Made by a program: the position numbers and the translations under genes
Notes under the pieces: model-generated
What the model was told of the DNA's origin: nothing
Seen by the model: only the letters and a program-made list of their open reading frames with translations
Databases searched by the model: none
Shown here: positions 8,941 through 18,215 of the stretch, one piece after another
Position numbering within the stretch: position 1 is the stretch's first letter
Layout: each line of letters begins with the position of its first letter
Assembly: GCA_947500555.1 (NCBI GenBank)
Contig: CANMSE010000002.1
Span: forward strand, 496,001-560,000
Source of the DNA: an uncultured Fulvivirga sp.
GTDB lineage: Bacteria > Bacteroidota > Bacteroidia > Cytophagales > Cyclobacteriaceae
DNA: 64,000 bases
Reading direction: 5' to 3'

Positions 8941-9957
8941 TCAACTTTGTCTCTTTTTAAAAAACCTATTGGTATTAGCTATAACACTAAAACTGTTTGA
9001 TCCCCCTGCCGGATGATAACCTCCACGACTGTAAGCAAATTCAAAAGACTTCACTCTGAACATCAAACCAAATGAAAATCCAGCTCCTCCAGCTGTTTCT
9101 TCAAGTCTTAACTCTTGTCTGACGAGATGGTTATAACCAAATCTCACATTTATGTTTTTGGACAGCAGCAATTCTGCTCCAATATTCACATGCCTTAATA
9201 CATTATCGAAAGCTCCTTTTTCTTCAGGACCATCAATATCATTGCTATTGAAGTAACTAATATCTCCTTGGGTTAGATTATATCCGGTAAGCGAAAAACG
9301 AAAAGGCATGTAGGCAGGTTTAAAAGTAGCACCTGCTTGAACATCAAAGGGCAATGAAGAGTCACTAATTTCAGTATAGTCGCTCACAATCAATCCTACA
9401 TTCTTAAAAACAAGACCAAATGAAAGTTCTTTCTTAGGGTGGACAAAAGTTCCTCCCAAATCCATCGCCAACGCTGATGAACCAAATCCTGCAATATTGG
9501 AGTTAATGAACTTTAGTGATGCACCTAAATTAAAGACTCCTATTGAATGACTTCTACCTAGAACAATAAGTGTCTCACCTGCTGATTCTGTACCTAACTC
9601 TTGACCTGTGTTATCGAAACTTTCAATATCTCCATAACCTACATGTGTGACACCAAAAAACCATGACCCATATTTACCAAAATCATGTTGGTATATGGTT
9701 GATACAATACTGGCTTCAGCAAAGTAGCTCATGTAAGAAAAGGAAGCTAAACCTGACAGTGTATCTCCACTTAAAGCTGGATTTGAAAATGCCATATTTA
9801 CATCTTCGTTAGCCATCGAAACATTGACACCTCCCAATCCAGTCAACCTGGCATTCGCTGGAATATTAACGAATTCGAAGGAATTTTGTCCTCCTACCTG
9901 TCCCAGAGTCACAATGGGAGGGCATATCAATAAAGCCAATATCCAGTTCCTGATCAT
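8941..9957 (-). CDS. porQ: Type IX secretion system protein PorQ
   Basis: A 338-residue outer membrane barrel of the PorQ/PorV family. It has a signal peptide (about 1-19) followed by the family hallmark 'NIPANARLTGLGG', then 'MANEDVNMAFSNPA' and repeated beta-strands ending in 'NRFF'. In studied Bacteroidota, PorQ works with PorU, PorV and PorZ in attaching cargo proteins at the cell surface. This fits the sorting tail on the GH16 enzyme nearby. It lies 9 nt after lon and ends 2 nt before the hslU ATG, so all three are probably one transcript. The gap between PorQ and PorV is judged by length and the N-terminal motif. Confidence 0.85.
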   Translation of the reverse strand: MIRNWILALLICPPIVTLGQVGGQNSFEFVNIPANARLTGLGGVNVSMANEDVNMAFSNPALSGDTLSGLASFSYMSYFAEASIVSTIYQHDFGKYGSWFFGVTHVGYGDIESFDNTGQELGTESAGETLIVLGRSHSIGVFNLGASLKFINSNIAGFGSSALAMDLGGTFVHPKKELSFGLVFKNVGLIVSDYTEISDSSLPFDVQAGATFKPAYMPFRFSLTGYNLTQGDISYFNSNDIDGPEEKGAFDNVLRHVNIGAELLLSKNINVRFGYNHLVRQELRLEETAGGAGFSFGLMFRVKSFEFAYSRGGYHPAGGSNSFSVIANTNRFFKKRQS

Positions 9958-9966
9958 AAAGCGATG

Positions 9967-12432
9967 TTAGTTTACAATATTAACCTTTTCGGGAAAGGTA
10001 AATTGCATAGCCTTCTTCACTTTTTCTTTGAGTAGAGCAAGGTTAAGGACTTCGTCTACTTCAGTCACATAATGTATATTAAGGTTCTTGGTATACTTAC
10101 TATCAATCTCAGAAATATCACGTCTATTTCTTTCAGATAAGATGATATCTTTTATTCCAGCTCTTCGGGCTGCCAAAATCTTTTCTTTGATACCTCCCAC
10201 AGGTAAAACTTTACCCCTTAAGGTAATCTCACCGGTCATAGCCAATTTAGATTTGATCTTACGCTGAGTATATATAGAAGCAAGAGAAGTAAGCATAGTT
10301 ATACCAGCTGAAGGACCATCTTTCGGAACTGCTCCGGCAGGTACGTGCACATGAAGATCATAATGATCAAAAACTCTATGATCAATATTATAAACTTCAG
10401 CATTTGCTCTCAGGTAACTAATGGCTGCCATTGCTGACTCTTTCATCACATCACCCAACTGACCGGAAAGGGTTAATTTTCCTTTTCCTTTGCTGAGACT
10501 GGACTCAATAAATAGTATTTCACCTCCGACCTGTGTCCATGCTAAACCTGTTACTACTCCGGCTACATCATTACCCTGGTACAATTCTTTTTCAAAAATT
10601 TCGGAGCCCAGAATTTTAACTACTTCCTTATCAGTTATAGTTTTTTCAAACTCCTGCTCCATAGCCAACGATTTAGCTGCATTTCTTACAACTGAACCAA
10701 CTTTACGCTCTAGACTACGAACGCCTGATTCTCTGGTGTAGCCTTCAATGAGTTTATTTATTCCGCTTTTTTGGAACTTGACATCAGTAGCTGAAAGCCC
10801 ATGCTCTTTCTTCTGTTTAGGAACTAAGTGACGTCTTGCTATCTCAGCCTTCTCTTCCAGTGTATAGCCACTTATTTCAATAATCTCCATTCTATCCCTT
10901 AGTGCAGGATGAATAGTATCTAGCGAATTGGCCGTAGCTATAAATAACGTTTTTGACAGATCATATTCTAGTTCTAGGTAATTATCCTTGAACTCATGAT
11001 TTTGCTCCGGGTCAAGAACTTCTAAAAGAGCAGAAGACGGATCTCCTCTAAAATTAGAATTCACCTTATCAATTTCATCAAGAATAAATACCGGATTAGA
11101 CGATTTAGCTTTTTTAATATTTTGAATGATCTTACCTGGCAAAGCTCCAACGTAAGTCTTCCGATGACCTCTTATTTCTGCTTCATCGTGGACTCCACCC
11201 AGTGACATTCTGACATATTTTCTTTTAAGGGCTTTGGCTATGGATCTTCCTAACGAAGTTTTACCTACACCTGGAGGGCCGTACAGGCAAAGAATTGGTC
11301 CCTTCATGTCATTCTTTAACTTAAGGACAGCCAGGTACTCAATAATACGCTCTTTGACCTTTTCCATTCCAAAATGATCTTTGTCCAAAATTTTTCTTGC
11401 ACGATTTAGGTCAAAGTTGTCCTCAGTGTATTCATTCCAGGGAAGTTCCAAAAGCATTTCAACATAATTCATAGCAACTGGGTATTCTGCCGCTTGCGGA
11501 TTCATGCGTAGAATTTTGTCCAGCTCTTTATTGAAATGAATGAAAACTTCCTCAGGCCATTTCTTTTTACTTCCTTTGATTCTCAGCTCTTCTACCTCTC
11601 GGTCAGGCCCTTCATTACCCAACTCATCCTGCATAACTTTGATCTGCTGGCGCAAATAATAATCACGCTGTTGCTGATCAATATCAGTATGAACCTTTTT
11701 CTGGATATCATACTTGAGCTCTAGTAACTGTATTTCTTTAAGCATCAACTCTAAAAGCAAAGTTGCTCTTTCAAAACCATCATTGATTTCGAGCAGTCGT
11801 TGCTTATCAGATACTTCAGCATTAAGGTTAGAAGCTAAAAAATGAGTTAAAAAGCCAAGATCATGGATATTATCCAGTGCCATTTGAGCTTCTTGGGGTA
11901 TTTCAGGGTTCAAACGTAATATTTTTGTCGCTGAATCCTTTAGAGATTGCATTAACGCCTTACCTTCCTTATTTTTCTTTGGAGGAAAAACACTTTTAAG
12001 CACCTTCACATTTGCAGTCAGATATGGTTCTTCGCCTAATATCTTTTTCATCTCAAAGCGTGCCTTTCCCTGTATTATGATGGTTGTATTACCATCAGGT
12101 TGAGCCAGCATTTTTATAATTTTGGCCGCTGTTCCTACCTGATACATATCTTCTACAGTAGGATCTTCTGTGGCTCCATTCTTCTGAGCTACTACTCCAA
12201 TGATCTTATCCCCTCTATTCGCTTTTTTAACCAGTTTTATTGATTTTTCACGGCCTACTGTTATAGGGATAACCACACCAGGAAATAATACTGTATTTCT
12301 AACAGGGAGAATACCTAGTTCTTTAGGTATATCATCTTTGTTAGATTTAGCATCATCCTCTGGACTAATCAACTCCATCTGCTCCTCTGGATTACTCTGC
12401 CCTAAATCGTTTAAATATATATTTTTGAACAT
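9967..12432 (-). CDS. lon: ATP-dependent serine protease Lon
   Basis: Endopeptidase La, 821 residues. It has the N-terminal substrate-binding domain ('LGILPVRNTVLFPGVV', about 40-245), the AAA+ module with Walker A 'GPPGVGKT' at 385-392 and Walker B 'VFILDEIDK', and the C-terminal protease domain with the Ser708-Lys751 dyad in 'DGPSAGITM' and 'GGIKEKIL'. It is cytoplasmic and degrades misfolded and regulatory proteins. The N-terminus has an acidic extension of about 40 residues before the conserved domain. It heads the lon-porQ-hslU-DUF4421 group. Its upstream region carries repeated TTGGCA elements, one resembling a sigma-54 promoter. Confidence 0.97.
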   Translation of the reverse strand: MFKNIYLNDLGQSNPEEQMELISPEDDAKSNKDDIPKELGILPVRNTVLFPGVVIPITVGREKSIKLVKKANRGDKIIGVVAQKNGATEDPTVEDMYQVGTAAKIIKMLAQPDGNTTIIIQGKARFEMKKILGEEPYLTANVKVLKSVFPPKKNKEGKALMQSLKDSATKILRLNPEIPQEAQMALDNIHDLGFLTHFLASNLNAEVSDKQRLLEINDGFERATLLLELMLKEIQLLELKYDIQKKVHTDIDQQQRDYYLRQQIKVMQDELGNEGPDREVEELRIKGSKKKWPEEVFIHFNKELDKILRMNPQAAEYPVAMNYVEMLLELPWNEYTEDNFDLNRARKILDKDHFGMEKVKERIIEYLAVLKLKNDMKGPILCLYGPPGVGKTSLGRSIAKALKRKYVRMSLGGVHDEAEIRGHRKTYVGALPGKIIQNIKKAKSSNPVFILDEIDKVNSNFRGDPSSALLEVLDPEQNHEFKDNYLELEYDLSKTLFIATANSLDTIHPALRDRMEIIEISGYTLEEKAEIARRHLVPKQKKEHGLSATDVKFQKSGINKLIEGYTRESGVRSLERKVGSVVRNAAKSLAMEQEFEKTITDKEVVKILGSEIFEKELYQGNDVAGVVTGLAWTQVGGEILFIESSLSKGKGKLTLSGQLGDVMKESAMAAISYLRANAEVYNIDHRVFDHYDLHVHVPAGAVPKDGPSAGITMLTSLASIYTQRKIKSKLAMTGEITLRGKVLPVGGIKEKILAARRAGIKDIILSERNRRDISEIDSKYTKNLNIHYVTEVDEVLNLALLKEKVKKAMQFTFPEKVNIVN

Positions 12433-12512
12433 TTATTTAAATTTTGTCAATTGATGCCAAAATGACACACTATTGAATTAAATTGCATTTTATTTAGAAG
12501 GTGTGTAAAAGG

Positions 12513-12527
12513 TCAATACCTGTGCCA
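12513..12527 (-). promoter_or_regulatory. Sigma-54-like -24/-12 element upstream of lon
   Basis: On the reverse strand the sequence reads TGGCAC-AGGTA-TTGA, matching the -24 box and spacing of the sigma-54 consensus (TGGCAC-N5-TTGC) but with A in place of the near-invariant C at -12. It lies about 80 nt upstream of the lon ATG. Two further TTGGCA copies occur on the same strand in this 162-nt gap. The -12 mismatch keeps this tentative. Confidence 0.25.
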
Positions 12528-12594
12528 AACTGAAATATGCTGCCAACTTGATAAAAATACATTTTTATAACATCTTTAGTGAAGTTAAAACTGG

Positions 12595-14592
12595 GTGGTG
12601 GTGATCAAGAAACATGTCATTTGGGTAATTTCTTTCCTCTTAATAGCATTCGCTACAACACAAAGTTTATCTCAAAAAAAACGTAAAAACAGAAGATCAT
12701 TAGGCCAGCTTACTGTTAACGACACCGTTAAGACTTTTAGCTCTTCCGACCTTTTCAATTTCCCCAACCTCAATAAAGTCAGTTACTATCGTAACGACTC
12801 AAAACTTAAGACTATTCTTAAACTTGATGAGCAGCGTAACTGGGAGGATCTCTATCCATTATTGAAGCAATATGTCGGCAATTTTGGAATTATGAACTTC
12901 TACAAAGATACTTATTGGCTATGGCGGTTAGGTAAATTAACAGAAGTGTACGGTAATCTCTCCGAAGCTAAGCTGCTATATAAACTTATCTTAAAACATC
13001 ATAGAGAGGATATCGACATTCGATCCATAGAGCTTTATTTCGATCAGCTCACAGAAAATGATAAAGACTACTTCGTTCCGCTTGATTACTACTATGAACT
13101 TGTCGATTATCGAAAGGAAATCGACACACTTCGGCCACCTAGGAGTGTATTATTGAATATGGGCAGCACTGTAAATTCAGACCTATCTGATTACGCCCCT
13201 ACACTAAGCGGAAATGATAAAGAGTTGATATTTACATCCAAGAGAAATTCCCATAACAGGGGAGTTGACCCTGTCAATGATGAGGATCTATTCTACACAA
13301 ATAATGAATATGACAGCTGGGGAGATGCCAAAGAATTTGATGGAATCAATACACAATACAATGAAGGTTCTGCAACTATCTCAAAAGATGGTAATACACT
13401 ATTTTTTGCTCGATGTAATGCCCCTGAAGGGTTAGGCGATTGTGATATTTACTGGGCTAAGAAAGGTGAGAATGAAAAATGGGGTGATATAAAAAACTTG
13501 GGCCTTAATGTTAACAGTATTGCCTGGGATAGTCATCCCAGTCTTTCCCATTCTGAAGATACCCTTTACTTCGCCTCTGATAGACTTGGTGGTTTTGGGT
13601 TATCGGATATTTATTTCACCATTAAAGATGAAAGCGGTAATTGGAAAAAAGCGACCAATTTAGGCCCTATAATAAATACACGAAATTCTGAAGTGAGTCC
13701 ATTCTATCATCATGTGTTCGAAGTATTGTATTTCAGTTCTAACGGACAGAATTTAAACTTTGGAGAATTTGATATTTACAAATCATATCACGATGGAAAC
13801 AATTGGGGAGAACCTAAAAATATAGGCCCGCTGGTCAATGGTCCGGGAAGTGAATTCTACTTTACCATTGACTCGAAATCTGAAGATCTGTATTATGCCA
13901 GGTCTGTCGAGAATAATATGAACAATCTTGATCTCTACTCATTCCCGCTACCCATGGAGGCTCAACCAGGAGCAAATACACCTGTCTATGGCTCTTTGAC
14001 AGATGAGGTTACTGGTGAACCGTTTAAAGGGATTGTGTCAATCATTGACCTTGATAATGGAATAGAAGTAGCTCCAAAATTCCTAAGGCCAGATGGCTCA
14101 TTTCAGTTTGACCTGATAAACAACAGTAATTATCTCTTAATCATACAAGGAGAAGAGTTTTTTAGGATTGAAGAACTTTTCTATCTGAATGGCGAAATGC
14201 AACTGGAAAAGACGACTTCACCTATTTCGAGCAAGCTCAAATTTGAATCTATTGAATTTGAAGAGGGTAAAGCTGAAATGTCTACTCCTATGTATAATGA
14301 TTTGGACAAGGTGGCAGATTTTCTTTTGGATAATCCGGATTTCAAACTTCATATATCCGGGCATACAGATTCAAATGGTAGAGAAGACTTTAATCTAAAG
14401 TTATCTCAGGAACGAGCCGATATTATAAAAGAGTACCTTGTCTATTTCGGAAGTGTGCCTGAGGCTCGTGTTAGCGCTAAAGGTTATGGAAGCTCCAAAC
14501 CTGTTCAGGGTGTGGATCAGACGAAAGCCCTGAACAGACGTGTTGAGTTTGAAATTTATAAAGGTCAGGAGCTGCCCCAGTACGAAAAGTGA
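12595..14592 (+). CDS. OmpA-family protein with TPR-like, PD40 propeller and regulatory-like domains (PorE-like architecture)
   Basis: A 665-residue envelope protein. No ATG is available near the start. Three consecutive GTG codons (12595-12603) precede a signal peptide that ends near 'SLSQ', so translation probably begins at one of them. About 60-160 look TPR-like. About 190-455 contain PD40/WD40-like repeats ('SGNDKELIFTSKR', 'ISKDGNTLFFAR', 'LYFASDRLGGFG'). A CarboxypepD-like segment follows near 465 ('GSLTDEVTGEPF'). The OmpA peptidoglycan-binding domain at the end has 'ISGHTDSNG' and 'NRRVEFEI'. This order and length match PorE of the type IX system, but paralogues with the same layout are common in Bacteroidota. 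Confidence 0.85.
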   Translation: MVVIKKHVIWVISFLLIAFATTQSLSQKKRKNRRSLGQLTVNDTVKTFSSSDLFNFPNLNKVSYYRNDSKLKTILKLDEQRNWEDLYPLLKQYVGNFGIMNFYKDTYWLWRLGKLTEVYGNLSEAKLLYKLILKHHREDIDIRSIELYFDQLTENDKDYFVPLDYYYELVDYRKEIDTLRPPRSVLLNMGSTVNSDLSDYAPTLSGNDKELIFTSKRNSHNRGVDPVNDEDLFYTNNEYDSWGDAKEFDGINTQYNEGSATISKDGNTLFFARCNAPEGLGDCDIYWAKKGENEKWGDIKNLGLNVNSIAWDSHPSLSHSEDTLYFASDRLGGFGLSDIYFTIKDESGNWKKATNLGPIINTRNSEVSPFYHHVFEVLYFSSNGQNLNFGEFDIYKSYHDGNNWGEPKNIGPLVNGPGSEFYFTIDSKSEDLYYARSVENNMNNLDLYSFPLPMEAQPGANTPVYGSLTDEVTGEPFKGIVSIIDLDNGIEVAPKFLRPDGSFQFDLINNSNYLLIIQGEEFFRIEELFYLNGEMQLEKTTSPISSKLKFESIEFEEGKAEMSTPMYNDLDKVADFLLDNPDFKLHISGHTDSNGREDFNLKLSQERADIIKEYLVYFGSVPEARVSAKGYGSSKPVQGVDQTKALNRRVEFEIYKGQELPQYEK

Positions 14593-14640
14593 CCTGAATT
14601 GTAATAAGTTGGTTTTATTAATGATACACCTTCATTCATA

Positions 14641-14699
14641 AACCTGATCAATTAATAATCTTAAAAGATTTTCTTGAAAAATTGAACCTGACAATTAAT
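14641..14699 (+). repeat. Imperfect direct repeat upstream of the sigma factor gene
   Basis: AACCTGATCAATTAAT (14641-14656) and AACCTGACAATTAAT (14685-14699) differ by a single extra T. Their starts are 44 nt apart, about four helical turns. Each is followed by a CTTA. A looser third copy, ACCTGAATTGTAAT, lies at 14592-14605. They fill the 128-nt gap before the ECF sigma gene and could be binding sites or sigma-dependent promoter elements. Confidence 0.4.
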
Positions 14700-14735
14700 T
14701 CGAAGTCTTACTGTTGAAAATTGCTTGATAAGACA

Positions 14736-15272
14736 ATGAGAAAAGAAAGTGTTTTTGATGAATTACTAATTCTTAAAATAAAGGAGGGTGACGCAACAGC
14801 TTTTGAATTATTAGTGAAGCGTTGGAATAAGAAGCTTTTAGCCTTTGTTTTCAGGTATGTCAATGACTTCGAAAGTTCAAAAGATATTGTTCAAGACAGT
14901 TGGACGGCCATTTACAAAGGTGTGTCCTCACTTAAAGAACCTTCTAAATTCAAAACGTGGGCATTCAGGATTACATATAATAAGATTATGGACTACTTGA
15001 ATAGCTTAAAAAGGCAAAGAGAAGTATTAGAGCATGCTAATGATGAGAATGAAGAAGAACCCGAAGAATTTTTTAATCTCCAAAAACTGTTAGAAACACT
15101 TCCATCCGTTCAAAAAACGATTCTAACTCTTTTCTATTTGGAAGAACAGTCTGTCAAACAGATTTCTGATATTCTTCAGATGCCTCAAGGCACAGTCAAA
15201 TCAAGAATATTTTACGCTAGAGAAAAACTTAAAAAAGTTATAAACAATAATAATTATGAAAAATTCAGATGA
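14736..15272 (+). CDS. ECF-type RNA polymerase sigma factor
   Basis: An extracytoplasmic-function sigma-70 family factor of about 178 residues. Sigma region 2 covers about 10-80 ('AFVFRYVNDFESSKDIVQDSW', contacting the -10 element). Region 4 covers about 110-170 with the helix-turn-helix 'EEQSVKQISDILQMPQGTVKSR'. I place the start at the ATG at 14736. A TTG at 14721 would add five residues. It overlaps the next gene, a small membrane protein, by 17 nt, which is typical of sigma factors paired with a membrane regulator. Direct repeats upstream may be its control region. Confidence 0.9.
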   Translation: MRKESVFDELLILKIKEGDATAFELLVKRWNKKLLAFVFRYVNDFESSKDIVQDSWTAIYKGVSSLKEPSKFKTWAFRITYNKIMDYLNSLKRQREVLEHANDENEEEPEEFFNLQKLLETLPSVQKTILTLFYLEEQSVKQISDILQMPQGTVKSRIFYAREKLKKVINNNNYEKFR

Positions 15273-15639
15273 ACAAATCGACAAAATAATCCATGCGGCT
15301 TTAAGTAAAGAAGAAGCGGCTTACTATGATCAACTGGGGGAGCAGTCACTTATTGACATGTCTTTAGGCATATTTAAGGGAAGAAATAAGGGTATATATA
15401 TACTTACCGTGATCATGTCATTTATTCTGTTTGGTGCATTCGTATACTGCGCAATAGAATTCTATCAGGCACCGGACGTTAAAGATATGCTGATTTATGG
15501 AGCTATAGGCTTTTGGTGTATGATTGGTGTATTTGGTATAAAAATATGGTATTGGATGCAAATGAATACGAATAGTATTTTAAGAGAAATGAAGCGTTTG
15601 GAGTTGCAAATTGCTTCATTGAACGATCGCAATAAATAA
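15256..15639 (+). CDS. Small membrane protein paired with the ECF sigma factor (DUF6768-like)
   Basis: A 127-residue protein with a soluble N-terminus (about 1-45, including 'SDEQIDKIIHAALSKEE'), two membrane helices at about 49-70 and 79-100, and a charged C-terminal coil ('ILREMKRLELQIASLNDR'). It begins inside the sigma factor gene, so the two are co-translated. Position and layout suggest a membrane regulator of that sigma factor, but it lacks the zinc-binding His-Cys motif of classical ZAS anti-sigma factors. The DUF6768 assignment is from the general pattern. Function is not shown by sequence alone. Confidence 0.75.
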   Translation: MKNSDEQIDKIIHAALSKEEAAYYDQLGEQSLIDMSLGIFKGRNKGIYILTVIMSFILFGAFVYCAIEFYQAPDVKDMLIYGAIGFWCMIGVFGIKIWYWMQMNTNSILREMKRLELQIASLNDRNK

Positions 15640-15665
15640 AGTCTCTTGTTCTGACATAGGCTCAA

Positions 15666-15703
15666 AAAGAAAGCCCCGTATTATCGGGGCTTTCTTTTTT
15701 TTT
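15666..15703 (+). terminator. Strong rho-independent terminator, possibly bidirectional
   Basis: A perfect 13-bp stem with a GCCCCG core (15666-15678 with 15685-15697) and a 6-nt loop is followed by a run of T. It sits between the convergent sigma operon and rseP. The A-rich flank on the left may let it work on the reverse strand too. Confidence 0.9.
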
Positions 15704-15728
15704 CTGTTTCGAATCGATTTAGCACTTA

Positions 15729-17051
15729 CTATTCAAAGAATTTGAAAATATCATTTCCTATTATGAATACCATCAGCCCTAAAAGAAATACCATACCTGC
15801 TTTCTGAGCATATTCCAAAAACTTATCTCCAGGTGCACGACCAGAGATCATTTCATATGAAAGGAACATTACATGACCACCGTCAAGTGCAGGAATTGGT
15901 AATAAGTTCATAAAGGCTAATACCATTGAAAGAAGGCCTGTAAGTCTCCAGAAACGTTGCCAGTCCCAGGTTCCACCATAAGCTTGAGCGATGCCAATAG
16001 GGCCAGAGAGTGACTTTCGAACGTTTAGTTCTCCGCTGAACATTTTACCAAAAGCCTGTATCTGAGTAAAAATAACACCAAATGCACGTTGAGTTCCTAA
16101 TGGAATAGATTCCCCAAAGCCATATTCTTTGGTAGTAAGAAAGCCATCAGGAAAACCCACATACACACCTAAAAGGGTATCGCTTTTTACCGGAGCTTCA
16201 AAGTTGAGTACTTCTCCTCCTCTTCTTACTTGTGCTGTTACAGTATCACCTTCAAAAGAAGTTATAATTCTTCTCACATCTCCCCCTTCAATAATTTTTT
16301 CTCCTCCAAGAGATATAAAAATATCACCTTCTTGAAGCCCTAATCTTTCTCCCAATGTATTTGGGTTCATCTCCGCAATAGTAATAGGTACAGCAGGTAA
16401 TATAAATCTTTCGAAAGCTGACTTGTCATTGAACTTTTCTATGAAATCCGAAGGTATTTGAATGGTTACCTCCTCTCCGTTTCTATCTACTGTGTAGTAG
16501 GCTCCGTTACCCAAAAAGACATTTGGATCCATGATTTCACCAAAATCTTCAAAGTCTTTACCATTTATCTTTACAATCTTATCACCATTCTGCAGTCCAA
16601 TTTCAGCCCCATATTCTTTGACAATGATTCCTCCATTCTCATTAACCTGATCTTTTGAAATAATCTGATCACCGAATAGGAAAGTCAGGCTAATAAAAAT
16701 GACAATTCCAGTCACTACGTTAACAAAAATACCACCCAACATAACGATCAATCGCTGCCACGCTGGTTTAGAACGAAACTCCCATGATTGTGGCGGTTGC
16801 TTCATTTGCTCTTTATCCATCGACTCGTCAATCATACCCGATATTTTTACAAAACCGCCTAAAGGAATAGCACTCAAAGCGTACTCCGTTTCTCCATATT
16901 TAAAGCTGAAAATCTTCGGTGGGAAACCTATGGAAAATTGTTCCACACGCATTCCAAAAAACTTTGCAGCCAATAAATGACCCATTTCATGCAGCCCCAC
17001 CAAAATTGATAGACTCAGAAGTATCTGAGCCGTCATTACTAATCCTTCCAT
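15729..17051 (-). CDS. rseP: Site-2 intramembrane metalloprotease RseP
   Basis: A 440-residue multi-pass membrane zinc protease that cleaves membrane-bound anti-sigma factors and leftover signal peptides. The zinc-binding 'HEMGH' is at residues 21-25 in the first helix and the third ligand Asp390 is in 'IPALDGGH'. Two PDZ-like segments lie between them (about 125-205 and 210-300). It follows dxr directly, the ATG coming immediately after the dxr TAG, a pairing known from many bacteria. The ECF sigma pair just downstream might be one client, but that is only suggested by proximity. Confidence 0.95.
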   Translation of the reverse strand: MEGLVMTAQILLSLSILVGLHEMGHLLAAKFFGMRVEQFSIGFPPKIFSFKYGETEYALSAIPLGGFVKISGMIDESMDKEQMKQPPQSWEFRSKPAWQRLIVMLGGIFVNVVTGIVIFISLTFLFGDQIISKDQVNENGGIIVKEYGAEIGLQNGDKIVKINGKDFEDFGEIMDPNVFLGNGAYYTVDRNGEEVTIQIPSDFIEKFNDKSAFERFILPAVPITIAEMNPNTLGERLGLQEGDIFISLGGEKIIEGGDVRRIITSFEGDTVTAQVRRGGEVLNFEAPVKSDTLLGVYVGFPDGFLTTKEYGFGESIPLGTQRAFGVIFTQIQAFGKMFSGELNVRKSLSGPIGIAQAYGGTWDWQRFWRLTGLLSMVLAFMNLLPIPALDGGHVMFLSYEMISGRAPGDKFLEYAQKAGMVFLLGLMVFIIGNDIFKFFE

Positions 17052-18215
17052 CTATTTACTTATTATTTCTAATGCTTTTGTTCTTGTTTGTTTGTCTGTA
17101 TTTACATAATCCTCGTAAGAGGGTGTGTTAATAAAATCAATATCCGTCATGCATTGTTCCACAATATTTGACATTTCTAAAAAGCCAAGTTTATCTTCCA
17201 GAAAAGCAGCTACTGCAACTTCATTGGCAGCATTCAATATACATGGTATATTACCTCCTCTATCCAGCGCATCAAAGGCTAACTGTAGGTTACGAAATGT
17301 CTTCCTGTCAGGTTGCTCAAATGTGAGTGCTGGATAATCCACAAAGTTGAATCTTGGAAAATCCGACTTCATACGCTCCGGATAACCCATAGCATATTGA
17401 ATAGGTAGTTTCATATCGGGTAGTCCCATTTGTGCTTTTATAGAGCCATCCTCAAACTGCACCATGGAATGAATAATGGATTGAGGATGAACAATCACAT
17501 CCACCTGATCAGCACTCAAGCCAAACAGCCATTTAGCTTCAATTACTTCTAATCCTTTGTTCATTAAAGAAGCAGAATCGATTGTAATCTTGGCCCCCAT
17601 ATCCCAATTAGGATGCTTCAATGCTTGTGCTTTGGTTACAGTCTCCAAGTCTTTAATCGACTTTCCTCTAAATGGTCCACCTGAGGCCGTAAGAATAATT
17701 TTTTCAATAGGGTTATGAAACTCTCCAACAATACACTGGAAGATTGCAGAATGCTCAGAATCGACAGGATAAATGTTTACACCTTTTTCCTGGGCCAACT
17801 TGGTTATTAGCTCACCAGCCACTACTAAGGTCTCTTTGTTGGCAAGCGCAATATTTTTTCCAGCTTCAATAGCCTTTATCGTTGGTTTCAATCCGGCATA
17901 ACCTACTAGAGCAGTAAGTACTAGGTCTACTGACTCCATTTCTGCCACTGAGGCCAATGAATTCTCCCCACAGTAGACTTTTATATCTAATGGGTCAAGC
18001 GCTGCATTTACCTTATCGTATAGGCCTTCGTTACCAATTACTACTGTATTCGGTTTAAACTCGGCTGCCTGTTCAATGAGTAAGTCAGCATTATTTTGAG
18101 CAGTAAGAACTTCTATTTCAAAATGATCCTTATGAAACCGAACTACATCAAGTGCCTGGGTACCAATAGAGCCTGTTGAGCCAAGAATGGCTATATTTTT
18201 CTTATTGTTGGTCAC
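17052..18215 (-). CDS. dxr: 1-deoxy-D-xylulose 5-phosphate reductoisomerase
   Basis: A 387-residue enzyme that converts DXP to 2-C-methyl-D-erythritol 4-phosphate using NADPH, the committed step of the MEP isoprenoid pathway. The NADPH-binding motif 'GSTGSIG' is at about 11-17. The metal and substrate residues are in 'VDSEHSA' and 'NKGLEVIEA', and the flexible loop carries 'HPQSIIHSMV'. Length is normal for the family. The start overlaps the stop of the upstream hypothetical gene by 4 nt, and rseP follows directly, so the three are one operon. Confidence 0.97.
   Translation of the reverse strand: MTNNKKNIAILGSTGSIGTQALDVVRFHKDHFEIEVLTAQNNADLLIEQAAEFKPNTVVIGNEGLYDKVNAALDPLDIKVYCGENSLASVAEMESVDLVLTALVGYAGLKPTIKAIEAGKNIALANKETLVVAGELITKLAQEKGVNIYPVDSEHSAIFQCIVGEFHNPIEKIILTASGGPFRGKSIKDLETVTKAQALKHPNWDMGAKITIDSASLMNKGLEVIEAKWLFGLSADQVDVIVHPQSIIHSMVQFEDGSIKAQMGLPDMKLPIQYAMGYPERMKSDFPRFNFVDYPALTFEQPDRKTFRNLQLAFDALDRGGNIPCILNAANEVAVAAFLEDKLGFLEMSNIVEQCMTDIDFINTPSYEDYVNTDKQTRTKALEIISK

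Noticed and set aside
8364..8960. Two 97-codon open frames on the forward strand opposite hslU
   Set aside because: They run antisense to a highly conserved gene, are rich in Ser and Phe as expected from the complementary frame, and show no family motif.
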